From a virus, in the IMG/VR virus record IMGVR_UViG_3300024520_003015, positions 1-24,229 of that record: a DNA stretch of 24,229 bases; one strand, 5' to 3'. Made by a program: the position numbers and the translations under genes. Below, in pieces: positions 14,861 through 21,180 of this stretch. Position 1 is the stretch's first letter. Each line of letters opens with the position of its first letter. Below the pieces are notes generated by a model, which did not search any database, had not been told where the DNA came from, and saw only the letters and a program-made list of their open reading frames with translations.

Positions 14861-15600
14861 GAAGTCATCTCCTGGACCGCGTCGCGGTAGTCACAAATCA
14901 CCTTTAATTGGTCCGGCAATATTTCGACAGCGTGGTCCCGGCTTTTTTTGCCACGAGCGTCCCGAAAATGAACCTCGACCATCGGGCATCCGTGGCTGAT
15001 CGCGTAGAGTGACGGCCAGATCGTGCCGGAGTGATCGGACAGGCCCATCTGGGTTATGCGGTGCCTATAGTCGCTCGTCAAAGCCTCTGACAAGGGCGCG
15101 GGATATTTTGCAACGCAACTCAAAAACTGACATTCGCGGCCCTTGATCAGTGGCCCGATCTTTATCCAGTCCCCGCGCTCCATCATCCCATTCGAGACAA
15201 TCAGCGGCAAGTCGGTCTCGTCGTATGGGAACGTCATCGCGGCGCGTGACGCGACCTTGGCTGCGTCGCACAGCTTGAGCAACCGCATGGCCTCGTCCTG
15301 GAAGACCGACAGGATGAAGTGGATTCCCGCGTCATGGGCGCGTCGCGAGACTCCCAGCCACCCGTCATAGCCCAGCACCGTGTCGTTCCAGTACGGCATG
15401 CGCTCATCGTCGCCTTCGACGGGGCAGAACAGCGGCGCGTCCTTGACGAACGCCTGAAACTTGATCGCGTCCGCGCCACACTCAGCCGCGACCGTGACGA
15501 GTTCCTTGGCACGCTCCACGTCGCCGAAGTGATTCGTCCCGGCTTCCGCGATGATGTAGGTCGGGTTCCCGTTGCCTATCTCGCGCTCGCCTATAATCAT
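14857..15600 (-). CDS. NeuB/SpsE-family sugar-acid synthase lacking SAF domain, 247 aa
   Basis: NeuB-type enzymes condense phosphoenolpyruvate with a 6-carbon amino sugar to make a 9-carbon sugar acid. Residues 14-51 (TYIIAEAGTNHFGDVERAKE, then ECGADAIKFQAF) match the first barrel strand and following helix of the family, and the C-terminal region has SDHSGTIW (near 188), VEVHF and DHAVEILPDQL, corresponding to the conserved GHS, E-x-HF and DH...PDQL elements. NeuB proteins are usually about 340 residues with a C-terminal antifreeze-like (SAF) domain; this one ends after the barrel and lacks it. SAF normally completes the active site of a partner subunit, so activity is uncertain. It overlaps the cytidylyltransferase start. 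Confidence 0.75.
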   Translation of the reverse strand: MIIGEREIGNGNPTYIIAEAGTNHFGDVERAKELVTVAAECGADAIKFQAFVKDAPLFCPVEGDDERMPYWNDTVLGYDGWLGVSRRAHDAGIHFILSVFQDEAMRLLKLCDAAKVASRAAMTFPYDETDLPLIVSNGMMERGDWIKIGPLIKGRECQFLSCVAKYPAPLSEALTSDYRHRITQMGLSDHSGTIWPSLYAISHGCPMVEVHFRDARGKKSRDHAVEILPDQLKVICDYRDAVQEMTS

Positions 15601-15631
15601 CGCACGCTCCGCATGCTCGAAGTTTCACACA

Positions 15632-16447
15632 TCACGGGAAACACTCCTGCCATTTGCGGAAGAACTCCGCGACTTGTCCGGGGTCGTCGAACGGGGCCTG
15701 GACGGTCCTGTATTGCTCGCTCCTGGCGGCTGTCACGACCAGCCAGTCCGAGTCGCCCCAGTAGTTCGCGTCTTCCGGCTCGAACCCGGCGAGGCGCAGG
15801 GCTGCCTTCAAGGTATTCAATGAGAAGCGGAACGAATGAAGGTCGGCCTTCTGCTTCCCGAGGTATGCCGACAGGGGCTTCTTGAATGGCACCATCAGGC
15901 GCGACCCGGTCGCGACGACGATCCTGCCGTCCGGCGTAAGGCAGTCGCGCGCACGTTCGAGCATGCCGATGCAGTCGCCGCAGTTCTCCAGGGTCCAGAG
16001 GATCGTGACCACGTCAACCTCGCTCGGGACAAACGTCTCGATCGGTCCCTTGTGGCTTGGTATCCCGGCCATGATCAGCTTCTTGACGTTCTCCTGGGCC
16101 GGCTCGACCGCGGACACCACGGCGCCACGCGACCGGATCATCTTGAGAAAGTCCCCCTCGCCCGCGCCGACGTCCAAGACGCGCTTCTTGTCCCAGCCAT
16201 ATTTCTGATCGAACCATTCCGCCACGAAGAACAGCCTCGCCTGCACGGCGGGCCACTTCGACGTGTAGCCTTCGCCCCAAATCCGGTCCCAGTCCGCCGC
16301 GATCGCCTCGACTGAGCGGCGCTCCTTGGCGTACACGAAACCGCACCCACCGCAGATATGCGGGAGACCGTCCGGCTTGTAGTCGCCCGACACGGGGATA
16401 GGCGCGCTGTCCGCCGTGCCGCACAAGTCACAAACATGCGTCGTCAT
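15632..16447 (-). CDS. Class I SAM-dependent methyltransferase with N-terminal zinc site, 271 aa
   Basis: Cys 6, 9, 32 and 35 (CDLC and CGGC) form a rubredoxin-like zinc site, as in the N-terminal domain of sugar C-methyltransferases. Residues 90-100 (VLDVGAGEGDF) are the SAM-binding motif I, and VEPA near 114 ends the second strand. The C-terminal part (PDGRIVVATGSRLMVPFKKP and LAGFEPEDANYW) fits small-molecule or sugar methyltransferases. Starting ATG at 16447 is preferred over a TTG nine bases upstream because GGAAGGG lies ten bases before it and ATGA overlaps the amidotransferase stop. It may methylate the sugar made by the cassette; target unproved. Confidence 0.75.
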   Translation of the reverse strand: MTTHVCDLCGTADSAPIPVSGDYKPDGLPHICGGCGFVYAKERRSVEAIAADWDRIWGEGYTSKWPAVQARLFFVAEWFDQKYGWDKKRVLDVGAGEGDFLKMIRSRGAVVSAVEPAQENVKKLIMAGIPSHKGPIETFVPSEVDVVTILWTLENCGDCIGMLERARDCLTPDGRIVVATGSRLMVPFKKPLSAYLGKQKADLHSFRFSLNTLKAALRLAGFEPEDANYWGDSDWLVVTAARSEQYRTVQAPFDDPGQVAEFFRKWQECFP

Positions 16448-17568
16448 TCGGCCCAACCCTTCCTGTCATGTGCGTCCTCGTTCCAATGCGCGTCTATCAC
16501 CTGGTCAAGCTGGCCACGCGTCATGTCGAGATATTCAAGAACCTTGTGAATGAATTGCGCCGGGAGCTCATGGTCGTATTCCAGCGCGAGCTTCATGCCT
16601 TGGTCCCTAGTCATGTGCCCGCCTTGTATTAGCCGACTAGCCATCCGCGTGGCGCGGCCAAAACCAAACTTGACCCACATGAGATAGAAGTCCAGGCCGT
16701 CGATCATGTCATCGATCGAGTCGAAGCCCTCGAATGATCCATTGGACTTGCCCCACCAGCGGACGCCCCAGTGGTTTTGCCAGTCAACAAGCCGGGGGTA
16801 ATCCGCCACCCGGCCGCGCTCCTGTTGGAAGCCCATCTGCTTGCGCGCGTCCTTGGCATTGCGGTAGATATCCCAGTCGAAGAAATACGACCAGTAGTAT
16901 GCTTTTATTTCGCCTGCGTCTCCCGGATAAATATACGGCGCCAAGTCTCGTTCCGAGATGTCGTCGTCCGCCCAGTTCAGCGGATGGTCCCCAACCTGAT
17001 TTTCAAGCACTTCATCCAGGTTCCGGGTACGGCGCGACTCGTCATCCAGCACGAGCCCGCCGTAGAAGGACTCACCGTGCTCGGCGTAGAAGACTGTCTT
17101 GATCCCGTATGCCTTGGCAACTTGTAGCGGGACACTGTTGACCCCTGCATCATAGTGCTGCTTGGGGTGCCCACGCTCGATCGTAAATCGTCTAGCAAGA
17201 GCGCGACTGACACGCTGATCCACACGATGGTAATGAATATCGAAACCGCTATTACAAACAGCATCGAGATTATGACGGCCCACATCAGTCCATAGCATCT
17301 GACCATAGCAGACCAGAAGCGGGTTAAGCCCGAAATCATGTTTCAGCCTCCATGCGATCATCGCGGAATCCTTGCCGCCAGAAAACGGCACGACACAGTC
17401 ATAAGGCGCGCTGCCAACAAACCCCGCGATCAGGTTCTTGAACTCGCGCTCGCGCACGACCCAGTCAATATTCTTCCTCGCGTCAGCCTCCAGGCACGCA
17501 TTGCAGCGACCGTCCGTGAACACGACGCGCGGGCGCGTGTCCGGCATGAGACATGTCTTGCAGATCAT
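16444..17568 (-). CDS. N-acetyl-sugar amidotransferase (WbpG/PseA-like PP-loop), 374 aa
   Basis: The start MICKTCLMPDTRP with Cys 3 and 6, and CNAC at 22-25, is the N-terminal zinc ribbon of the N-acetyl sugar amidotransferase family, and PFSGGKDSAM (61-70) is the ATP-pyrophosphatase (PP-loop). This family converts an acetamido group to an acetamidino group, using ammonia from a HisH/HisF-like glutaminase complex. A HisF-like gene lies upstream (17901-18638) but no HisH-like gene is in the cassette. WbpG and PseA act in O-antigen and flagellin glycosylation. The ATG at 17568 overlaps the upstream stop by ATGA; the MESCT extension upstream was rejected. Confidence 0.82.
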   Translation of the reverse strand: MICKTCLMPDTRPRVVFTDGRCNACLEADARKNIDWVVREREFKNLIAGFVGSAPYDCVVPFSGGKDSAMIAWRLKHDFGLNPLLVCYGQMLWTDVGRHNLDAVCNSGFDIHYHRVDQRVSRALARRFTIERGHPKQHYDAGVNSVPLQVAKAYGIKTVFYAEHGESFYGGLVLDDESRRTRNLDEVLENQVGDHPLNWADDDISERDLAPYIYPGDAGEIKAYYWSYFFDWDIYRNAKDARKQMGFQQERGRVADYPRLVDWQNHWGVRWWGKSNGSFEGFDSIDDMIDGLDFYLMWVKFGFGRATRMASRLIQGGHMTRDQGMKLALEYDHELPAQFIHKVLEYLDMTRGQLDQVIDAHWNEDAHDRKGWAE

Positions 17569-17867
17569 TGTACAGCTCTCCAAACCGCCGCCTGACGGCC
17601 GCTTTTGTTTCTGCGGCGCACGCCCGTGTCCTCGATATACCCAGCGGCGTGCAACTCCGAGACACGTGGGCGAATCGACAGCACTGAAAAACCAAGCACG
17701 GACGAAATCTCATCGGCGGTCCTAGTGTGGCCCGCGCGGTAATAGTCGAGCACCAAACGGCGAAGCGTTTCCGCCTTTGGGGCAATCGCCTCCGCAGCCA
17801 CAACAGATGTCTCCGGCGCCTCGGTCTTGTGTCCAGGGAACAGAGGGTACGTCTCGCCAGGGTCCAT
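17565..17867 (-). CDS. Small winged-helix DNA-binding protein, 100 aa
   Basis: After a loose N-terminal 30 residues, a helix-turn-helix core (ADEISSVLGFSVLSIRPRVS, residues 51-70) and a wing with TGVRRRNKSGRQAAVW (81-96) resemble a small winged-helix family common in phages, which ends in SGR...VW. The start at 17867 is preferred over the ATG six bases upstream because AAAGGA lies eight bases before it. The leader is close to the one used in the early rightward operon. It is embedded between the HisF-like and amidotransferase genes, an unusual place for a regulator in a sugar cassette. It may regulate late or cassette transcription, or be an unrelated phage protein. Confidence 0.65.
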   Translation of the reverse strand: MDPGETYPLFPGHKTEAPETSVVAAEAIAPKAETLRRLVLDYYRAGHTRTADEISSVLGFSVLSIRPRVSELHAAGYIEDTGVRRRNKSGRQAAVWRAVQ

Positions 17868-17900
17868 CGTCATAGTCCTTTCATGTTGACCGTCGCATAC

Positions 17901-18638
17901 CTAGCGGCATGCTCGGGGAGGACCGAAATGGTCTTCGACCATCGGCCTCATAGGAATCCCGGCTTCCGCGATCTTGCGCTTGAACATCGCGACGTGTTTC
18001 CGCGTGAAATGGAAGATATTCGACGTCGCGCACGCGGACGCGCCAGCGTTAAACGCATCTATCATGTGTCCCGGTACCCCGCAGCCCGACATGGCGATGA
18101 TGGGCTTGTTAAACAGCGCCGCCAGCTCGCGGATAAAGTCCACGTCATAGCCCTGGAGAGACCCGTCCCGTGAAAACGTCTGGGACAGAATCTCGCCGCA
18201 CATCGAGAACGAAAGACCGTCATAGTTCGGCGGCCGCCGCTCAGGGGGGTGCGCCTCGACACCCGCGACAACCGACGACGAGCCCAGCTTGCCTACAAGC
18301 CGCTCGATGAACATCACGTCATTCAAGGCATGATGCCCAACGACAATCTTATCAGCGCCAGCATTCATCAGCTCCCGCGCATAATCCCACGTCCTGACAT
18401 GACCACCAACAGCCAGCGGCAGGAACAAATCACCCGATAGACGCTCGACAACCTCGATAAACCGCGTCGTCGATGTCGCGTCAGGCTCCGGCGTGATGTC
18501 CAAGACAACAAGCTCGTCAGCGCCCTCCAGATCAACGAAATCCAGAGAATACGTCCGGTCAGCACGGAAATGCTTGGAACGAACCAGCTTCCCGTCAGAA
18601 ACCGTCAAGGCAAGGATCATGCGGCGCTTCAACGCCAT
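17901..18638 (-). CDS. HisF-like protein of the sugar-amidination type, 245 aa
   Basis: This is a HisF-type (TIM-barrel) protein. LDITPEPDA (46-54) and AVGGHVRTWDYARELMNAGA (76-95) match the phosphate-binding and barrel motifs of HisF (LDITA, VGGGIRT). In true HisF the catalytic Asp of the PCLDVKDG motif and the Asp near residue 130 are essential for histidine biosynthesis. Here the first is Thr (ALTVSDG, residues 10-16) and the second is replaced (VEAHPP, Glu at about 128). That pattern is known in HisF2-like proteins that channel ammonia to a partner amidotransferase, which follows here after the small winged-helix gene. The call is therefore a HisF-like subunit for sugar amidination, not a histidine enzyme. 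Confidence 0.78.
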   Translation of the reverse strand: MALKRRMILALTVSDGKLVRSKHFRADRTYSLDFVDLEGADELVVLDITPEPDATSTTRFIEVVERLSGDLFLPLAVGGHVRTWDYARELMNAGADKIVVGHHALNDVMFIERLVGKLGSSSVVAGVEAHPPERRPPNYDGLSFSMCGEILSQTFSRDGSLQGYDVDFIRELAALFNKPIIAMSGCGVPGHMIDAFNAGASACATSNIFHFTRKHVAMFKRKIAEAGIPMRPMVEDHFGPPRACR

Positions 18639-19174
18639 TTTTTCTCATCCTCATCGTATCCCGCTGTCTCCGCCGCACGGCGGGCATTGGCCAGAATACC
18701 CCTGGCCTTGCGCCGACGCTTGCGAGCACGCTTGTCAGCGTCCGTGTCCACAACCGCCTCGTCCCGCAAGCACGCGCGCAAGGTCCTGACCTGCTTCCAG
18801 GAGAAAACCAGCCGGCGCGGCCCACGGCCATTCCGCAACTGACTAAGCGCGCTCTTGCCCATCGAATGGATAAAAGCCAGCGCGCTCCGTGGCAGGTCAT
18901 CCGCCTCCATCCGTCGCTTGAGACCCACGACCAACTCGCGCCAGCCATCAATACGCCGCCAGTTGTCAGGACTCCCGCGCTTGTCACCCAAATACATCCA
19001 AACCCCAATGTCCGGCGTAAGAAGCGCCTCAAACATCCGCCGAAGCCCTAGGCGGCCCTTGGAGAGCCGTATCCCGTCCTCAGCACGGGCTCCCAAAACC
19101 GCGTTCTTGAGAGCACGCGCATACGGGTCGAATCCATGGCCAACCGCGCCACCCTGCTTGGGAGACCTAGACAT
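18629..19174 (-). CDS. Hypothetical basic protein, first gene of the cassette, 181 aa
   Basis: I do not recognise this protein. It has a middle region of mixed helices (LRRMFEALLTPDIGVWMYLG, GWRELVVGLKRRMEADD) and a strongly basic Arg/Lys helix (DKRARKRRRKARGILANARR) near the C-terminus, which may bind nucleic acid. There is no membrane segment. Its ten-base overlap with the HisF-like gene places it first in the cassette, downstream of a promoter-like sequence (19267-19295). The start at 19174 (MSRSPKQGG) is preferred over an ATG at 19216 only because the intervening residues look non-coding; neither has a good ribosome site. Confidence 0.5.
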   Translation of the reverse strand: MSRSPKQGGAVGHGFDPYARALKNAVLGARAEDGIRLSKGRLGLRRMFEALLTPDIGVWMYLGDKRGSPDNWRRIDGWRELVVGLKRRMEADDLPRSALAFIHSMGKSALSQLRNGRGPRRLVFSWKQVRTLRACLRDEAVVDTDADKRARKRRRKARGILANARRAAETAGYDEDEKKWR

Positions 19175-19266
19175 GACTGAAACAAAAGACGCGCCCGCGA
19201 CAAGCCAGAAGGACATGGCATGCAGCGGACGCGTCCAGGATGCTAGGGGGTAACATCATGAAATCA

Positions 19267-19295
19267 TGAATAACCGAGACATGAAAACGTGTCAA
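19267..19295 (-). promoter_or_regulatory. Promoter for the sugar cassette and late genes
   Basis: Reading on the minus strand, TTGACA (19295-19290) is a perfect -35 box, followed after exactly 17 bases by TATTCA (19272-19267), a weak -10. It lies downstream of the terminator at 19315-19340 and about 93 bases before the first cassette gene. It would restart transcription for the cassette and, by coupling, the structural genes. The -10 is poor, so an activator or another sigma factor may be needed. Inferred from sequence only. Confidence 0.4.
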
Positions 19296-19314
19296 TAGTG
19301 TAGCGTAGTGTAAG

Positions 19315-19340
19315 AAAAAAGCCCCAGTGCGGACCGGGGC
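19315..19340 (-). terminator. Rho-independent terminator (minus strand)
   Basis: On the minus strand, a GC-rich stem GCCCC/GGGGC with internal GT/AC pairing around a GCGG loop is followed by six T residues (19320-19315). This ends leftward transcripts arriving from the small terminase side, 25 bases after the stop of the possible 115-residue gene. The sequence has no downstream T-run on the plus strand, so it acts in one direction. Confidence 0.75.
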
Positions 19341-19365
19341 TGCACCGTCGCACGCTACCGCGTGC

Positions 19366-19713
19366 TCAGGGGGGCCAAGAGGCCCATAGTCGTGTGGGCG
19401 GGGGACGGGGTTTCCGAACCTCCCACAGGGAGGGGAATGCGCCCCGCGTCCTAGCCACGGTGGCCCGCGGCACGTACACCATCAGGTGCCAGTTCGGGTT
19501 AGCGGGGCGACTTTCCAAGAGCATGTCTAGCACACGAGGAGGGGACACTTCAAGGCGCGTGTCGCCAGCGCAGGCTTCACATGCTCGGGGCTCGCAGGCT
19601 CGTACATGGGGCATGGCGGGGGAGGGGGGTCGTGGGCTGAGGGAAAAGAGAGGGTATAGCGCTATAGCGCGCGCCGCGAGGGGGACCCCCGGCCCTTCGA
19701 TTTCGCGCGCCAT
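19366..19713 (-). CDS. Possible small gene, 115 aa, start uncertain
   Basis: This frame starts with an ATG just after a promoter-like region and ends 25 bases before the terminator at 19340, so it would form a complete transcription unit. The C-terminal half (ANPNWHLMVYVPRATVARTR) looks protein-like, and third positions are G/C rich like the neighbouring genes. The N-terminal half is rich in Ala, Pro and Cys and overlaps the G-rich tract, so it may not be coding; the internal ATG near 19614 is another option. No family was recognised. The unit structure is the main evidence. Confidence 0.4.
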   Translation of the reverse strand: MAREIEGPGVPLAARAIALYPLFSLSPRPPSPAMPHVRACEPRACEACAGDTRLEVSPPRVLDMLLESRPANPNWHLMVYVPRATVARTRGAFPSLWEVRKPRPPPTRLWASWPP

Positions 19714-19718
19714 TTCCC

Positions 19719-19750
19719 ATAATAGATATTATGCGACAAGCACTTGTCAA
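19719..19750 (-). promoter_or_regulatory. Operator-like palindrome with weak promoter
   Basis: GACAAG-CA-CTTGTC (19735-19748) is a perfect inverted repeat with a two-base centre. Its right half overlaps a minus-strand TTGACA (19750-19745), and a weak -10, TATCTA, follows after 16 bases. The arrangement mirrors the 16-bp palindrome over the early promoter at 20344-20359: both contain CTTG/CAAG half-sites and place the -35 inside the palindrome. They may be operators for one repressor, though the half-sites are not identical. Inferred. Confidence 0.4.
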
Positions 19751-19766
19751 TGATATCAAACACTTA

Positions 19767-20246
19767 TCAGGTCTCGAAGCCATCCTTGTTCGCGATGCTC
19801 AACCGCAACGTGTCCCGTATCGTCTCGTCACCTTTCGCGAGGGCCTCGATCAGGTCATGATCCGAGGCTCGTTGTTCAGCGGTCAACACAAGCCGATCCG
19901 ACAGCATCCCGTGGCACCTAAGCCGCTTGTCCGTCAAGCTCGCCAGCGCGCTCATGTGCCCACGCTCCCGGGCAAGCTCTATGTCGCTCAACAGGTCCGC
20001 CATCGCGTCGTTCACGCTATCGATGTCCGCTATGTCCGCGACCTCTAGCAATTCGCGGTACCTAGACACGACGCTAGGCTGCTTTGCGAGACGCGACGCG
20101 CAGTCATAGACACTGTTCTGTGACTTGCCTTGCCGCCCGTACGCGATCAGGTACGCGTCACTCTTTGTCATACCCTTGGCAAGCAAGCCGACAAATCGAC
20201 GTTGTTTCGGATTAAGCCCGTCTGCGCCTAGTCGTGGCCTTGCCAT
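19767..20246 (-). CDS. terS: Terminase small subunit (TerS), 159 aa
   Basis: The N-terminal half is the DNA-binding helix-turn-helix typical of small terminases: LNPKQRRFVGLLAKGMTKSD, AYLIAYGRQGKSQNSVYDC and ASRLAKQPSVVSRYREL. This resembles the usual LTPKQ-x-FV-x-x-Y and GY-x-x-x-(S)-A pattern that recognises viral DNA and helps start packaging. The C-terminal region is helical and would form the oligomer. The start at 20246 (MARPRLG) is chosen over two upstream ATGs because GAGG lies nine bases ahead. It is separated from TerL by the whole sugar cassette (about 8 kb). Role is assigned by motif and association; no enzymatic motif is expected. Confidence 0.65.
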   Translation of the reverse strand: MARPRLGADGLNPKQRRFVGLLAKGMTKSDAYLIAYGRQGKSQNSVYDCASRLAKQPSVVSRYRELLEVADIADIDSVNDAMADLLSDIELARERGHMSALASLTDKRLRCHGMLSDRLVLTAEQRASDHDLIEALAKGDETIRDTLRLSIANKDGFET

Positions 20247-20343
20247 GGTTTCATGCCTCGTGAGTTCGTGACGTGTCCAGGATAGCATGCGCTTGTGCAT
20301 GCCTTGCAAGTCGTGGCCTGTGACGCGCAGGGAATATATGTTT

Positions 20344-20381
20344 GTGTCAAGCTTGACACGCTATGAATTGATCTATATACG
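20344..20381 (+). promoter_or_regulatory. Early rightward promoter with palindromic operator
   Basis: GTGTCAAGCTTGACAC (20344-20359) is a 16-bp perfect palindrome. Its right half contains TTGACA (20353-20358), an ideal -35, with TATACG (20376-20381) as a 4/6 -10 after 17 bases. The first early gene starts at 20424, about 40 bases on. A repressor bound to the palindrome would block this promoter, as in temperate-phage type switches. No repressor gene is in the window. Confidence 0.65.
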
Positions 20382-20408
20382 TATGGGCACGGGCTAATCC
20401 GTGTTTTT

Positions 20409-20423
20409 GAAAGGACCACGACC
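20409..20423 (+). promoter_or_regulatory. Recurrent leader motif (copy 1 of 6)
   Basis: GAAAGGACCACGACC directly precedes ATG at 20424. It includes a Shine-Dalgarno core (AAAGGA) and a conserved extension to the start codon. Other copies precede the genes at 20874, 21195, 21929, 22231 and 22605. Confidence 0.75.
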
Positions 20424-20840
20424 ATGATGTTTTCCAGCACCATCCACGACGTTGTTTCTTGTGAATTGATTGAGAACGCGCACGAGCGGGGAACGCGTGG
20501 CCAATACTATGCCACCACGCTGCGCGTCACCTCCCTTGTGTCTCGTTCTGACCCGGATGGTCCAACGGTTTCCGCCGACGTTGTTTTATTCAGCCCCGAG
20601 CCGCTTGGTCTCAAGAAAGCCAAGCCCGTTGCGAGTGACGTTGAGAAGATCGCGGCCGTGCGCGCCTATGCTGCGCAGCATTACGATGCGGGCGGTTGGG
20701 ATATTGTTATTGAGTGTTGGTCGGATGACGACATTCTTGAGGCCGCACAAGGCGCGCGAAACGAATTAGGCGCTATCGCCAAGGTTCGACATGCTGTCGG
20801 CGATATCAATTCGGTTCGCGAAGACATTCGCTCTGCATGA
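20424..20840 (+). CDS. Hypothetical early protein, 138 aa
   Basis: The first gene of the rightward operon. The leader GAAAGGACCACGACC precedes the first ATG. The protein has alternating beta segments (YYATTLRVTSLVSRSD, SADVVLFSPEPL) and a C-terminal helical part with an acidic stretch (IVIECWSDDDILEAAQGARN). I recognise no family, membrane segment or enzymatic motif. The position and promoter suggest an early or regulatory role. Confidence 0.55.
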   Translation: MMFSSTIHDVVSCELIENAHERGTRGQYYATTLRVTSLVSRSDPDGPTVSADVVLFSPEPLGLKKAKPVASDVEKIAAVRAYAAQHYDAGGWDIVIECWSDDDILEAAQGARNELGAIAKVRHAVGDINSVREDIRSA

Positions 20841-20859
20841 CGTTATCGCTATTCACCTT

Positions 20860-20873
20860 GAAAGGACCTGACC
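20860..20873 (+). promoter_or_regulatory. Recurrent leader motif (copy 2 of 6)
   Basis: GAAAGGACCTGACC before ATG at 20874; one base shorter than the first copy. Confidence 0.75.
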
Positions 20874-21095
20874 ATGACCATTTTTCTCGGAGACTTTGAA
20901 GACTTCCGGCATGAGTTTGCCGGGGCGGCCGATCGTGTCGAGCTGTACCTTGTATACACCCTGCTAGTGGCAGGACGTGGTGCCGACAACGCCGAGACCC
21001 AGCAAATGGACCCGGAAATCACACAGTCGTTCCAGCGCGACATACGCGCCGCGAAACTGGCCCTTGGCACTATCTGGACTGTCAATCATGTCTAG
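20874..21095 (+). CDS. Small hypothetical early protein, 73 aa
   Basis: The gene follows the same leader (GAAAGGACCTGACC) and begins MTIFLGDFEDFRHEFAG. It is a compact helical protein, weakly acidic, with a middle LYLVYTLLVAGRGA segment that is mildly hydrophobic but not a clear membrane helix. The stop overlaps the next tiny gene's ATG by eight bases. No known family. Confidence 0.6.
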   Translation: MTIFLGDFEDFRHEFAGAADRVELYLVYTLLVAGRGADNAETQQMDPEITQSFQRDIRAAKLALGTIWTVNHV

Positions 21096-21180
21096 ACTGA
21101 TTGCGATCGCCCTAGCAGGTCCCGCGCTGTCTTATGGCGCGGGCGCCTTGCTTGCCCACGTTTCCCTGTTGTTCACCTAG
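21088..21180 (+). CDS. Tiny membrane-helix protein, 30 aa
   Basis: The ATG overlaps the stop of the previous gene, and the TAG stop is the first part of the leader motif of the next gene. The peptide is almost entirely hydrophobic after MSR (LIAIALAGPALSYGAGALLA, then HVSLLFT), enough for one membrane helix. Tiny single-helix phage proteins can be holins, toxins or host-modifying factors; nothing here decides between them. A second protein of similar build lies at 22503-22589. Start is supported by stop-start coupling. Confidence 0.5.
   Translation: MSRLIAIALAGPALSYGAGALLAHVSLLFT

Larger units (their letters stand above)
19175..19766. other. Control region between small terminase and the sugar cassette
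   Basis: About 590 bases with at most one small gene. From right to left it holds an operator-like palindrome, a weak promoter, a 115-residue possible gene on the minus strand, a G-rich tract with four guanine runs (19618-19643), a 12-bp palindrome TATAGCGCTATA (19655-19666), a CCTCCC-ACA-GGGAGG hairpin (19419-19433), a terminator (19315-19340), and a sigma70-like promoter. It separates the small terminase from the cassette and late genes, so it probably regulates them apart. A DNA packaging site is also possible here. Confidence 0.6.
20247..20423. promoter_or_regulatory. Divergent control region between TerS and early operon
   Basis: About 177 bases separate the leftward small terminase from the rightward operon. 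Besides the main promoter and operator, it holds GCATGC-GCTTGT-GCATGC (20285-20302) and CTTGCAAG (20303-20310). A possible weak leftward promoter (TTGCAA and TATCCT, 19 bases apart) would serve terS, but the spacing is long and support is low. Confidence 0.5.

Noticed and set aside
17901-18638. Histidine biosynthesis HisF
   Set aside because: Catalytic Asp positions are changed and the gene sits with a sugar amidotransferase rather than his genes.
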